From contig NZ_CP026309.1 in assembly GCF_002906575.1 (NCBI RefSeq), positions 558,001 through 622,000 on the forward strand: a stretch of DNA of 64,000 nt, written 5' to 3'. Of this stretch, positions 26,446 through 34,847 are shown one piece after another; the first letter of the stretch is position 1, and every line of letters begins with the position of its first letter. The stretch is from Salinigranum rubrum. Its GTDB lineage: Archaea; Halobacteriota; Halobacteria; Halobacteriales; Haloferacaceae. A program made the position numbers and the translations under genes. Under the pieces are notes generated by a model. It saw only the letters and a list, made by a program, of their open reading frames with translations, ran no database searches and had not been told where the DNA came from.

Positions 26446-27194
26446 GGGCGCTGCAGGGCGCGCTCGCCTTCCTCACCCGACTCCCCGTCGGCGGCGACGA
26501 CCGCTCGTGGGAGGCCTTCCGACGAACGCCCGTCGCGTTCGTCCTCGCGGGCTACGTCGTCGGCGGCTTCGCCGCCCTTCCCCTCGCGCTGCCCCTGCCC
26601 GTCTCGACGGCGGCGGCGCTCTATCTGGGGACGCTCTACCTTCTCACGGGCGTCACCCACGTCGACGGCCTCGCCGACACGGCCGACGCGAGCGTCGTCC
26701 ACGACGACTCGACCGACCGCGAGCGCCGTCTCGCGGTGTTGAAGGATTCGGAGACTGGCGTCGGTGGCACCCTCGCCGTCGCGCTCGTCCTCGCGACGCT
26801 CGCACTCGGCGCGCTCGGCATGGCCGGGTCGGGCCCGCGCGCCGCCCTCTCCATCGCTATCGCCGCCGAAGTCGGCGCGAAGGTCGGGATGGCTATGCTC
26901 GTCTGTCTCGGCGACGCGGCCCACGAGGGACTCGGCTCCGCGCTCACCGAACACGCGGACCCGACGGCGCTGGCTCCCGTGTTCGTCGCCGCCCTCCCCG
27001 TCCTGGCGTTCGCCGCGCCCCTGGGGACGCCCGCAGTCGTCGCGGCGCTCCTCGGCGGGCCGGTCGTCGCGCTGCTCACGCTCCGCTGGGCGCGGGTCGC
27101 ACTCGGGGCGTCAGCGGCGACGTCTTCGGAGCGACGAACGAACTCGGCCGCGTCGTCGGCGTCCACGGGGGTGGTCGCGTGGGCGCTCCTCTGA
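26436..27194 (+). CDS. cobS: cobalamin synthase CobS, with an internally shifted segment
   Basis: Membrane enzyme that joins adenosylcobinamide-GDP and alpha-ribazole. The start GTG overlaps cbiB. FLTRLPVGGDDRSWEAF and THVDGLADTADASVVHDD are the conserved N-terminal motifs. The frame is open to 27194, but from about 27105 to 27171 the sense motif (GVSGDVFGATNELGRVVG) is found one frame over, while the chain in the main frame reads an unrelated ASAATSSERRT stretch. Two G-run deletions (one at 27105-27108, two at 27167-27171) would explain both shifts. If the sequence is right, the protein lacks a conserved C-terminal motif. Confidence 0.85.
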   Translation: MVLRALQGALAFLTRLPVGGDDRSWEAFRRTPVAFVLAGYVVGGFAALPLALPLPVSTAAALYLGTLYLLTGVTHVDGLADTADASVVHDDSTDRERRLAVLKDSETGVGGTLAVALVLATLALGALGMAGSGPRAALSIAIAAEVGAKVGMAMLVCLGDAAHEGLGSALTEHADPTALAPVFVAALPVLAFAAPLGTPAVVAALLGGPVVALLTLRWARVALGASAATSSERRTNSAASSASTGVVAWALL

Positions 27195-27783
27195 CTGCCG
27201 ACCTGCCGGCGCTCGTTCTCTGTGGCGGTCGGGGCACGCGACTCGATAGTTCGAACGAGAAGCCGCTCGTCACGGTCTGTGGGGAGCCGATGTTCGACCG
27301 GGTGGTTCGCGCCCTCCGCGCGAGCCGCGTTTCGACGACACACGCCGTCACTTCTCTACACACGCCCGAGACGCGCGCGCACGCGAGTGACCTCGGCCTC
27401 GACGTCGTCCACGCGCCCGGCGAGGGCTACGTCGCCGACCTCCAGCACGCGCTCGACGTCGTCGGTACTCCCGCCCTCACCGTCGTCGCCGACCTCCCGT
27501 TCCTCGCTCCCGAACACGTCGACGGGGCACTGTCGGACGCGTCCGACGGGAAGGAGTTCGGGTCGCTCACGGTCTGTGTGCCCGCCGACCTGAAACGACG
27601 GCTGGGCGTGAGCGTCGACACCACCTTCGAGTATCAGGGTCGGACGGTCGCCCCGACTGGACTGAACGTCGTGGGCGGTGGGGGGTCGAGACCGAAACCG
27701 TGTCGGTGGTCGACGACGAACGCCTCGCCGTGAACGTCAACCGTCCCGCGGACAGAGCGGTGGCCGAGGCACGATGCGACTGA
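27179..27783 (+). CDS. cobY: adenosylcobinamide-phosphate guanylyltransferase CobY, frameshifted near the end
   Basis: Archaeal enzyme that activates adenosylcobinamide phosphate with GTP. The nucleotidyltransferase motif LCGGRGTRLDSSNEKPL is at the start, and VVADLPFLAPEHV carries the metal-binding Asp. A break lies at the G6 run 27680-27685: with one more G the frame continues VETETVSVVDDERLAVNVN to a stop at 27781-27783 that overlaps cobT by 10 bp; as given, it stops at 27733. The GTG at 27179, overlapping cobS by 16 bp, is a tentative start. Confidence 0.85.
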
Positions 27784-28823
27784 CCCTCGTCGCGGGGACG
27801 ACCCACACGGCCGCCATCGACGGCCTCAGCGCCGCGGGTGCCTCACCCGACCTTCGCTGGCACACGCCGAGCGCCGACGCCGAACTGGTTCGCTATGGCC
27901 GACTCGTCCGCTCGCCCGTTCTTCCGCTCAGTCCGACCGGCTGTCCGACGCCCGCGCTGGTGACGCGGGCCGTCGTCGAGTTGCTCGACCTCGACGTCGT
28001 CGTCTGCGACGGCGGTCTGGCGAAGCCGACGGGCGCGCCCACCGTCGACTTCGGGGCGAAACCCGGACACGACATCCGCACCCCGGACCCCGTCCGCACC
28101 GCACCAGGGGTGTTCGCCGCCGCGAGGGACGTCGGCGCTCGGCTGAGAGAGGACCATCTCGTCGTCGGCGAGACGGTCCCCGGCGGAACGACGACGGCCC
28201 TCGCGGTCCTGCGCGCGCTCGGCGAACCGTACCCCGTGTCGTCGTCGCTTCCGGACAACCCCCTCACACGGAAGGAGGAGGTCGTCGAGGCGGCGTTCGA
28301 CTCCTCCGAAATCTCGCCGGGACAGGCCGCCCACCGCCCCGAACTCGCCGTCCGTTTCGTCGGCGACCCGGTTCTGGCGGTCGTCGCCGGCCTCTGCGTC
28401 GGCGCGCTCGAATCGGAGACGCGGGTGACGCTCGCCGGCGGCACACAGTTAATCGCAGCGGCCGCGCTCGTCCGACACGCCGGCTGCCTGGACCGAATGG
28501 AACTCGCGACGACGTCGTACCTCGCCGAGAGCGTCGACCTCGGACCGGCCGCCGAGGGCCTCGACCTCGACCTCACGGTCACCGACCCGGGCTTCACGGA
28601 CGACCGCCTCTCGCAGTACGCGACGGTCGGCAAGGAGGGCGCGGCGATGGGTGGGGCGCTGGCGCTCGCCGACCGCGCGGGCGACCTCGGCGCGGTCGAA
28701 CCGCGGACGCTCTCGATTCTGGACGCCCTCTCCGCGGCCCAGGACTCGGACGTGCCCCACCGCGAGAACGAACGCGACGATGAGACCGGGTATGACGCAG
28801 GGGAGGACGGCCGTGGACCCTGA
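27774..28823 (+). CDS. cobT: nicotinate-nucleotide-dimethylbenzimidazole phosphoribosyltransferase family protein (CobT)
   Basis: A 349-residue protein of the archaeal CobT-like family (TIGR00303 type), expected to make alpha-ribazole phosphate from the lower-ligand base. Conserved parts are GETVPGGTTTALAVL, SSLPDNPL, LAGGTQLIAAAAL and a terminal segment with ATVGKEGAAMGGAL. It overlaps the end of cobY and runs 44 bp into cobD. The very C-terminus is acidic and non-conserved. Fits the set of lower-ligand genes here. Confidence 0.88.
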   Translation: MRLTLVAGTTHTAAIDGLSAAGASPDLRWHTPSADAELVRYGRLVRSPVLPLSPTGCPTPALVTRAVVELLDLDVVVCDGGLAKPTGAPTVDFGAKPGHDIRTPDPVRTAPGVFAAARDVGARLREDHLVVGETVPGGTTTALAVLRALGEPYPVSSSLPDNPLTRKEEVVEAAFDSSEISPGQAAHRPELAVRFVGDPVLAVVAGLCVGALESETRVTLAGGTQLIAAAALVRHAGCLDRMELATTSYLAESVDLGPAAEGLDLDLTVTDPGFTDDRLSQYATVGKEGAAMGGALALADRAGDLGAVEPRTLSILDALSAAQDSDVPHRENERDDETGYDAGEDGRGP

Positions 28824-29817
28824 CTCCGTCTCCGCCGTCGGCCGGGCGGTCCACGGCGGGTCGACGCACGACCTGGACTTCAGCGCCAACACCAACCCGG
28901 AGCGCCCACCCGGTGTGAGAACGGTGTACGAGTCGGCGTTCGAGTCTTCGACACGCTACCCCGACGAGTCCTATCGGGAGTATCGAACGGCGGCCGCCGA
29001 CTACGTGGGCTGTCGGGTCGAGGAGGTGGTGCCGACGGCGGGCGGGACCGAGGCCATCCGGCTGGCGCTCGCGACGCACGTCTCGCCGGGCGACTCGGTG
29101 CTCGTGCCGACGCCGAGTTTCGGCGAGTACGCCCGCGAGGTCCGACTCCAGGGCGCGACGCCCGAGTTCGTCCCCCACGACCAGATGGTCGACTCCTCCC
29201 CCGACGGCTACGCGGCGGCCGTCGTCTGCACGCCGAACAACCCGACGGGCGAGGTGGCCGACCCCGAGGCGCTCGCCGCGTTCGCTGCCCGGTGTCGGGA
29301 GGAAGGGACGCTCCTCGTCGTCGACGAGGCGTTCCTCGACTTCACCGACGCGGACTCGCTCGCCGGCAGGGAGGGCACGGTCGTCTGCCGCTCGCTCACC
29401 AAACTGTTCGGTCTCCCCGGACTCCGAATGGGATTCGCGTGTGCGACGGGCGACTCCTACGACAGGATCGAAACCGCCCGCCCCGCGTGGAACCTCTCGA
29501 CGCCCGCCGCCGCGGTGGGAGCGCACTGCCTCCGCCAGGGCGCCTTCGTCGAGCGCACCCGCGAGCGGGTCGCGCGCGAGCGCGAGCGGATGCGCGAGAT
29601 ACTCGCCGAGTCGGGGTACGAGGTCTTCGAGTCCGACGCGCCGTTCCTCCTCCTCGACGTCGGTTCGCGGTCGGTCGAGGCGGTCGTCGAAGCGATGGCC
29701 GATGAGGGCATCGCCGTCCGCGACTGCCGGAGCTTCGGGCTGGAGAACCACGTCCGCGTCGCGGTCAAGCGACGAGAGGAGAACGACCGACTGCTGGAGG
29801 CGCTCGCGCGTGTCTGA
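28780..29817 (+). CDS. cobD: PLP-dependent aminotransferase class I, threonine-phosphate decarboxylase (CobD)
   Basis: A 345-residue fold-type I PLP enzyme. The PLP lysine is in SLTKLFGLPGLRMGF; VCTPNNPTGEV and VVDEAFLDF bind the cofactor. In a cobalamin operon this family supplies (R)-1-aminopropan-2-ol phosphate by decarboxylating threonine phosphate; histidinol-phosphate aminotransferase is the close alternative by fold. Starts at ATG 28780 (or 28792) inside the end of cobT, ends 8 bp into cbiZ. Confidence 0.88.
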   Translation: MRPGMTQGRTAVDPDSVSAVGRAVHGGSTHDLDFSANTNPERPPGVRTVYESAFESSTRYPDESYREYRTAAADYVGCRVEEVVPTAGGTEAIRLALATHVSPGDSVLVPTPSFGEYAREVRLQGATPEFVPHDQMVDSSPDGYAAAVVCTPNNPTGEVADPEALAAFAARCREEGTLLVVDEAFLDFTDADSLAGREGTVVCRSLTKLFGLPGLRMGFACATGDSYDRIETARPAWNLSTPAAAVGAHCLRQGAFVERTRERVARERERMREILAESGYEVFESDAPFLLLDVGSRSVEAVVEAMADEGIAVRDCRSFGLENHVRVAVKRREENDRLLEALARV

Positions 29818-30553
29818 CCTCGGGGCGAACACGGATGGGGTGTTCGAGCCGACGGTCCGGGCGGGCGTCTGTCAGCTTTTTCGACGGGGGACGCGGTGGC
29901 TCTCGACCGGGTGGGACGGCGGCGGTTCTCACGGCGACGCCGCGTACAACGTCACGGTTCCCGAGGGCTGGCCCGAGACCGACCTCGCGGCGTACGTCGC
30001 CTCGCGGCGCGAGGATGCGGACTTCGACGCCCCGGGTCCGACGCTCCTGACGGGCGTCTCACAGGAGCACGCCCGCCGCGCGCGCCTGGGAAGCGTCGAG
30101 GCCGTCGCCACCGCGGGCGTCTCGAACCCGGCGGCGTTGCCGGTCGAGTCCCTCGACGGCGACGAGCACACCACCGACCGCACGGATGCGACCGACGATT
30201 CCAGACCGCCCGGCACGGTCAACGTCGTCGTCGGCACCACCCACGCCCTCGCCCCGGGAGCGCTTCCGAACCTCCTCACGGTCGCCGCGGAGGCGAAGGC
30301 CGCGACGCTCCTCTCGGTCGCCGACGTCCCCGGGACGACCACCGACGCCGTCGTGGCCGCGTGCGACCCCGACGGGTCCCTCGCGTCCTTCTCGGGCAGC
30401 GCGACGCCTGTCGGCCGCGCCGCGCGGGCGTGCGTCCGCGACGCCGTCCTGGCGAGTCTCGCCTCGCGCTACGCCGAGCGTTCGGTTCCGACCGTCGCGG
30501 ACGCGCCGTACGGCGTCGTCACCGACGTCCGAGCGACGGTGACGCGGCTATGA
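29810..30553 (+). CDS. cbiZ: adenosylcobinamide amidohydrolase CbiZ
   Basis: A 247-residue CbiZ, the archaeal salvage enzyme that cleaves the aminopropanol tail of adenosylcobinamide to give adenosylcobyric acid for rebuilding. The family stretches RWLSTGWDGGG near the start, TLLTGVSQEHARRA, and VVVGTTHALAPGALPNLLTV are clear, as is VPGTTTDAVVAAC. The GTG at 29810 overlaps cobD. Presence of CbiZ with CbiP and CbiB indicates the cell can recycle imported incomplete corrinoids. Confidence 0.9.
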   Translation: MSDLGANTDGVFEPTVRAGVCQLFRRGTRWLSTGWDGGGSHGDAAYNVTVPEGWPETDLAAYVASRREDADFDAPGPTLLTGVSQEHARRARLGSVEAVATAGVSNPAALPVESLDGDEHTTDRTDATDDSRPPGTVNVVVGTTHALAPGALPNLLTVAAEAKAATLLSVADVPGTTTDAVVAACDPDGSLASFSGSATPVGRAARACVRDAVLASLASRYAERSVPTVADAPYGVVTDVRATVTRL

Positions 30554-30569
30554 GTGGGGGTGGTGCGCG

Positions 30570-31892
30570 GTGAAGGGCGTCGTCGTGGCAGGGACCGCTT
30601 CGGGCGTCGGCAAGACCGTCGCGACGCTCGCGCTCTGCCGCGCGCTCCAGCGTCTCGGACACGAGGTCCAGCCAGCGAAGGCCGGCCCGGACTTCATCGA
30701 CCCGAGTCACCACTCGGTCGTCTGTGGTCGCCCGTCACGAACGCTCGACCCGTGGCTCCAGGGAAGGGATGGAATGCGCCGGAACTACGCCCGCGGCGAG
30801 GGCGACGTCTGCGTCGTCGAGGGGATGATGGGACTGTACGACGGCGACACGTCGACCGCCGCGGTCGCCGCCGGACTCGATCTCCCCGTCCTCTTGGTGG
30901 TCGACGCCTCCGCTGGCATGGAGAGCGTCGCGGCCACGGCGCTCGGGTTTCGGGCGTACGCCCGCGAGTCACCGCACGACGTCGACGTCGTCGGCGTCGT
31001 GGCCGCCCGCGCGCACGGGGGGCGACACGAAGCCGGCATCCGCGACGCGCTCCCGGACGGACTCGCGTACCTCGGACGGACGCCGCCGCGCGACGACCTC
31101 ACGATTCCCGAGCGTCACCTCGGCCTCCACCTGGGCCCGGAGGCACCGCTCCCCGACGAGGCGCTCGGCACCGCCGCCGACTGTCTCGCCGTCGACCGGG
31201 TGCTCGACGCGGCGCGCGAACCGTCGTGGCTGTCGAACGAGGCGGCGACTCCGGATGGTCCCGCCGACGTGACCGACCCCACCGACGCGACGGTCGCAGT
31301 CGCTCGCGACGACGCCTTCTGCTTCGTCTACCCCGCCACGCTGGAGCGTCTCGGCGAGCGAGCGACCGTCGTCACGTTCTCCCCGGTCGCTGACGACACG
31401 CTCCCGCCGTGTGACGGCGTCTATCTCCCCGGCGGCTATCCGGAGCGGTTCGCGGCCGACCTGGACTCGGGCGGGACGCTCGACCAGATTGCGGACGCGG
31501 CCGCCGACGGCGTGCCCGTCTGGGGCGAGTGCGGCGGACTGATGGCGCTGTCGGAGACGCTGACCGTCGACGGCATCGGGCATCGGATGGCGGGCGTCCT
31601 CCCCGCCCGGGTTCGAATGACCGACGGCCTCGCGGCGCTCGACCACGTCGAACTCGTCGCCGAACGCGAGACGCTCACCGCGCGGCGGGACGAGACGCGC
31701 CGCGGTCACGAGTTCCACCACTCGACGGCCGACGTCGCGTCCGACGCGCGGTTCGCCTTCGACGTCGCGCGCGGACGGGGCATCGACGGTCACGACGGCC
31801 TCGTCGCGTACGAGACGCTCGGGACGTACGCGCACCTGCACGCCGAGAGCGGTGCGGTCGACCGCTTCCTCGACGCCGTGACGTCGGACTGA
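30570..31892 (+). CDS. cbiA: cobyrinic acid a,c-diamide synthase CbiA/CobB
   Basis: A 440-residue amidotransferase. The N-terminal half is a DTB-synthetase-like ATPase (P-loop GTASGVGKT; KAGPDFIDPSHH; VEGMMGLYDG). The C-terminal glutaminase has its nucleophile Cys in WGECGGLMALSE, preceded by LPGGYPER, and the His in LGTYAHLHAE. It adds amides at the a and c side chains of cobyrinic acid using glutamine. GTG start 16 bp after cbiZ. Last gene of this tight run. Confidence 0.92.
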   Translation: MKGVVVAGTASGVGKTVATLALCRALQRLGHEVQPAKAGPDFIDPSHHSVVCGRPSRTLDPWLQGRDGMRRNYARGEGDVCVVEGMMGLYDGDTSTAAVAAGLDLPVLLVVDASAGMESVAATALGFRAYARESPHDVDVVGVVAARAHGGRHEAGIRDALPDGLAYLGRTPPRDDLTIPERHLGLHLGPEAPLPDEALGTAADCLAVDRVLDAAREPSWLSNEAATPDGPADVTDPTDATVAVARDDAFCFVYPATLERLGERATVVTFSPVADDTLPPCDGVYLPGGYPERFAADLDSGGTLDQIADAAADGVPVWGECGGLMALSETLTVDGIGHRMAGVLPARVRMTDGLAALDHVELVAERETLTARRDETRRGHEFHHSTADVASDARFAFDVARGRGIDGHDGLVAYETLGTYAHLHAESGAVDRFLDAVTSD

Positions 31893-31972
31893 CGGGGTCC
31901 GACACCCTCGAACGGACGAGACCGACCCCGGAATCGAAACGTCCTTTCGGCCCCTGCGCGTCGCTTCGTCTC

Positions 31973-33259
31973 ATGACCGACCGCGCCGACGACGGGGAGC
32001 AGACTCGCGACGACCGACGGGCCGAGGCCATCGAGGTGCTCGAAGCGAACCGCCGCGACGGCTACACCGTCCCCTCAGAGACCCTGTACCCGTTCCAGTG
32101 GAACTGGGACTCGGCGTTCATCGCCGTCGGCCTCGCCGGCGTCGACCCCGCAGCGGCCGCGCGCGAGGTCGAGACGCTCCTCTCGGCGACGTGGCCGAAC
32201 GGCCTGCTCCCGCAGATCGTCTTCTGGGCCGACGCAGAGGGCTACTTCCCCGGTCCCGACGAGTGGGACGCGGGGTTCGACGACGTCGAGACGAGCGGTA
32301 TCTCCCAGCCGCCGGTCGTCGCGACCGCCGCGCGCCGCGTGTACGAGACGACCGGCGACGACGACTTTCGCGACAGGGTGCTCGACCCTCTGGACAGGCA
32401 CCTCTCGTGGTGGCGACGCGAGCGCTCGACCGACGGCGTCGTCTACACCCGTCACCCCTGGGAGACGGGGATGGACGACTCGCCCGCGTGGCGCCTGCCT
32501 CTGGAACGGTTCGACCCCGGCGACGTCGCCTACGAGCGCGCCGACCGCAAGTCCGCGGAACTCGCCGACCAGCGACCGACCGACTGGGACTACGACCGTT
32601 ACGTCGCGCTCCTCCGGCAGGGACGGGAGGCCGAGTGGGACGAATCGGTGCTGCGCGGGACGTGTCCGTTCCGCGTCGAGGACGTCCTCACGAACAGCGT
32701 GTACGTCCGGGCGTGTGAGGACCTCGCCGCGCTCTACGCGAGCGCCGGGGAAGACGCGTCCGCCGAGCGCTGGCGGGAACAGGCCGAGGAGACGCGGGAG
32801 GGAATGCGCGAGCGCCTCTGGTCGGACGACCTGGGGCTGTTCGTCTCCTACGACCGCGTCACCGACGAGCAGTTGCTCGAACCCACCGTCGCTGGACTCG
32901 TCCCCGTCTTCGGAGGGGTCCCCACCGCCGCACAGTTCGAGCGCCTCCACGAGACGCTCACGACCGACTTCTTCGCCTTCGAGTACGCCGCGCCGAGTTA
33001 CGTCGGCGACGACTTCGCCCCCGACCGCTACTGGCGCGGCCCCGTCTGGATGAACACCAACTGGCTCCTCGAACGGGGCCTGCGACGGTACGACGCGACC
33101 GACGCGGCCGACCGGGTTCGCGCGGACAGCCTCGCACTCTGCGACCGGGAGGGCTTCCGCGAGTACTTCAATCCCCGGTCGGGCGCGGGTCGGGGGAGCG
33201 ACGACTTCGCGTGGAGCGCGGCGCTGTACCTCGCGTGGACGGGCGAATCTCAACGCTGA
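31973..33259 (+). CDS. glycoside hydrolase, MGH1-like / GH63-type (alpha/alpha)6 barrel
   Basis: A 428-residue cytoplasmic protein (no signal peptide) resembling mannosylglycerate hydrolase and GH63/GH37 trehalase-like enzymes: PFQWNWDSAFIAVGL near the start, NGLLPQIVFW, HPWETGMDDSP, TNSVYVRACEDL and the terminal YWRGPVWMNTNWLLERGL followed by FREYFNP. Acidic residues in WNWDS and WETGMDDS probably contribute to the active site. Substrate could be a compatible solute (mannosylglycerate, glucosylglycerate) or trehalose. Not obviously related to the cobalamin genes around it. Confidence 0.8.
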   Translation: MTDRADDGEQTRDDRRAEAIEVLEANRRDGYTVPSETLYPFQWNWDSAFIAVGLAGVDPAAAAREVETLLSATWPNGLLPQIVFWADAEGYFPGPDEWDAGFDDVETSGISQPPVVATAARRVYETTGDDDFRDRVLDPLDRHLSWWRRERSTDGVVYTRHPWETGMDDSPAWRLPLERFDPGDVAYERADRKSAELADQRPTDWDYDRYVALLRQGREAEWDESVLRGTCPFRVEDVLTNSVYVRACEDLAALYASAGEDASAERWREQAEETREGMRERLWSDDLGLFVSYDRVTDEQLLEPTVAGLVPVFGGVPTAAQFERLHETLTTDFFAFEYAAPSYVGDDFAPDRYWRGPVWMNTNWLLERGLRRYDATDAADRVRADSLALCDREGFREYFNPRSGAGRGSDDFAWSAALYLAWTGESQR

Positions 33260-33414
33260 GTTCCCGCGACGGCCGGACAGGGATACGACCGGACGCCGAT
33301 AAACTCGACCGGGGTCCCGAACTATGGCCACATCGTCCGATATAACGGGCGATTGACTTCGAGCCGACCCCAAGATTGATACGGATTCGGTGAACCGATA
33401 CGTTGATTTTCGTC

Positions 33415-33425
33415 CTCTATAATTA
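33415..33425 (+). promoter_or_regulatory. TATA box before the first haloarchaeal signalling-type gene
   Basis: CTCTATAATTA is centred about 24 bp before the GTG at 33443, which sets that codon as the likely leaderless start. Confidence 0.5.
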
Positions 33426-33442
33426 GAGTGTACTGGACTCCC

Positions 33443-34078
33443 GTGGACCACCTCGACATCCCGTCGGAGCCGTCGACCCTCTCTGCGGTCGTCGGTGACG
33501 CCACCAGCGCTCTTCTCGTTGGCCCGACCGGCGACGACCGGGTGACGGCGACGGCTGTGTCGTTCCTGGCGTCTCCCGAGCCGACGACGAACCACGTTCA
33601 CTGGGCGACGATGCTCCGCTCCCCGGCGGACGCGGCCCGCACGTGGGCCGACCACGCGACCGCTCCGCCCGACTCGCTGACGCTCGTCGAGGTCGGCGAG
33701 ACGCGACGGTCGTTCGGCGGGAACGGGGAGGTTGTCGACGGCGACGAGCCCTCGTACACGACGGCGCGCGTCGAGTCGCCGTCGGACCTGACGACCCTCG
33801 GGCTTCGGCTCACCGAGGGGCTCGCGTCGCCGTCGACGGGTCGACACCGGATCTGGTTCGAGTCGCTCTCGACGCTGCTGCAGTTCGTCCCGCCCGCGGA
33901 CGCGTTCCGATTCGTCCACACCCTCACCGGACACCTCGCCGGGGCCGAGGCGGCGGTCTGGTTCCACCTCGACCCTGCGCTCCACGACCCGCGAGAGATA
34001 CACACGTTCCTCTCCGTCTGTGACGCCCAGATACGGGTCGACGTCGGCGGCGACGAACTCGTCGTCGAGCGGCGCTGA
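33443..34078 (+). CDS. haloarchaeal RecA/KaiC-like signalling-type protein, paralogue 1
   Basis: About 211 residues, related to the gene at 34171-34808: both share a central PSDLTTLGLRLTEGL-like motif, a WFESLSTLLQFV stretch and the end HFHLDPxxHDxxxVHxxxxxxDxQIRVD. This pattern recalls the large haloarchaeal family DUF7504, which looks like a degenerate KaiC/RecA domain found near sensor kinases. I see no Walker A motif. A GTG at 33428 is an alternative start. Function unknown. Confidence 0.65.
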   Translation: MDHLDIPSEPSTLSAVVGDATSALLVGPTGDDRVTATAVSFLASPEPTTNHVHWATMLRSPADAARTWADHATAPPDSLTLVEVGETRRSFGGNGEVVDGDEPSYTTARVESPSDLTTLGLRLTEGLASPSTGRHRIWFESLSTLLQFVPPADAFRFVHTLTGHLAGAEAAVWFHLDPALHDPREIHTFLSVCDAQIRVDVGGDELVVERR

Positions 34079-34170
34079 TCGCCGCTGGCCCCGCCCATTC
34101 ATCATCGAATATATGAAATATTATCTATCCGATACTTTTAATACCACGTATCACTCACGATAAAGCGACC

Positions 34171-34808
34171 GTGGGAGGAGAGTACGAGGGGGACGAGAGC
34201 GGCACGCTGCCCTATCGAGTGACGTCCTCGACGGCCCCGCGAACGTCCTCCTGCTGGGGTCACCGATGGACTCGCGGACGCTCGAAACCGGCTTCTCGCT
34301 CCTCACCGGCGGCCACTCCGGGCGAAGCCGCGTCCTGTGGATCACGCTGCTCAACACCCCGCGCGAAGTCGTCGATATCTGGGACGACCACTGCCCGGCT
34401 CGTCCCGACCGGCTTCAGGTCGTCCTCGTCGGCGACGGACTCTCGGTCGCGGACACCGTCCCGGGTCCACACGTCGGCGTTCACACCGTCGACGACCCGG
34501 CCGACCTCACGACGCTGGGCGTGCGCGTGTTGAACGCGCTCTCGGCCGTCGAGGCGGACGACGAGGACGAGGCCGTCGACGTCTGCCTGCGGTTCGACTC
34601 GCTGACGCCGCTCTCTCAGTACGTCAGCCGAGAGGGACTCGGCCAGTTCCTCCACGTCCTGACGACCAGACTCGCCGACGCCGGCGTCCGTTCGCACTTC
34701 CACCTCGACCCGATGGCCCACGACAGCCAGACGGTCCACGCGCTCGGGTCCATCTTCGACACGCAGGTCCGTGTCGAGGACGACGGGGTCTCGCTGACCC
34801 ACCGATGA
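34171..34808 (+). CDS. haloarchaeal RecA/KaiC-like signalling-type protein, paralogue 2, frameshifted
   Basis: A GTG at 34171 lies about 28 bp after a TATA stretch (CTTTTAATACC, 34135-34145) and reads MGGEYEGDESGTLPYRV. The frame then breaks near 34221; the downstream frame continues DVLDGPANVLLLGSPMDSRT and stays open to 34808. One extra G there restores one chain of about 212 residues. Taken as given, translation would begin only at the ATG at 34266 (180 residues). Core motifs match paralogue 1 (RVLNALSAVE, CLRFDSLTPLSQYV, HFHLDPMAHDSQTVHAL). Role unknown; lies just before cobA. Confidence 0.65.
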
Positions 34809-34847
34809 GGGCCTGGCTTTTTGTTCCCGCGCCACCGAGCCTGGTCG

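Noticed and set aside
28594-29832. 412-codon frame antisense to cobT and cobD
   Set aside because: Composition is Arg/Gly-rich without halophilic character; the sense strand encodes clear enzymes.
31600-31625. GGGTTCGAATGACC resembling a tRNA T-arm
   Set aside because: It is inside the cbiA coding sequence with no other tRNA arm nearby.
24900-31900. Cobalamin riboswitch before the cob operon
   Set aside because: The gap before the HAD gene is under 40 bp and shows no B12-box; archaeal cobalamin genes rarely use it.
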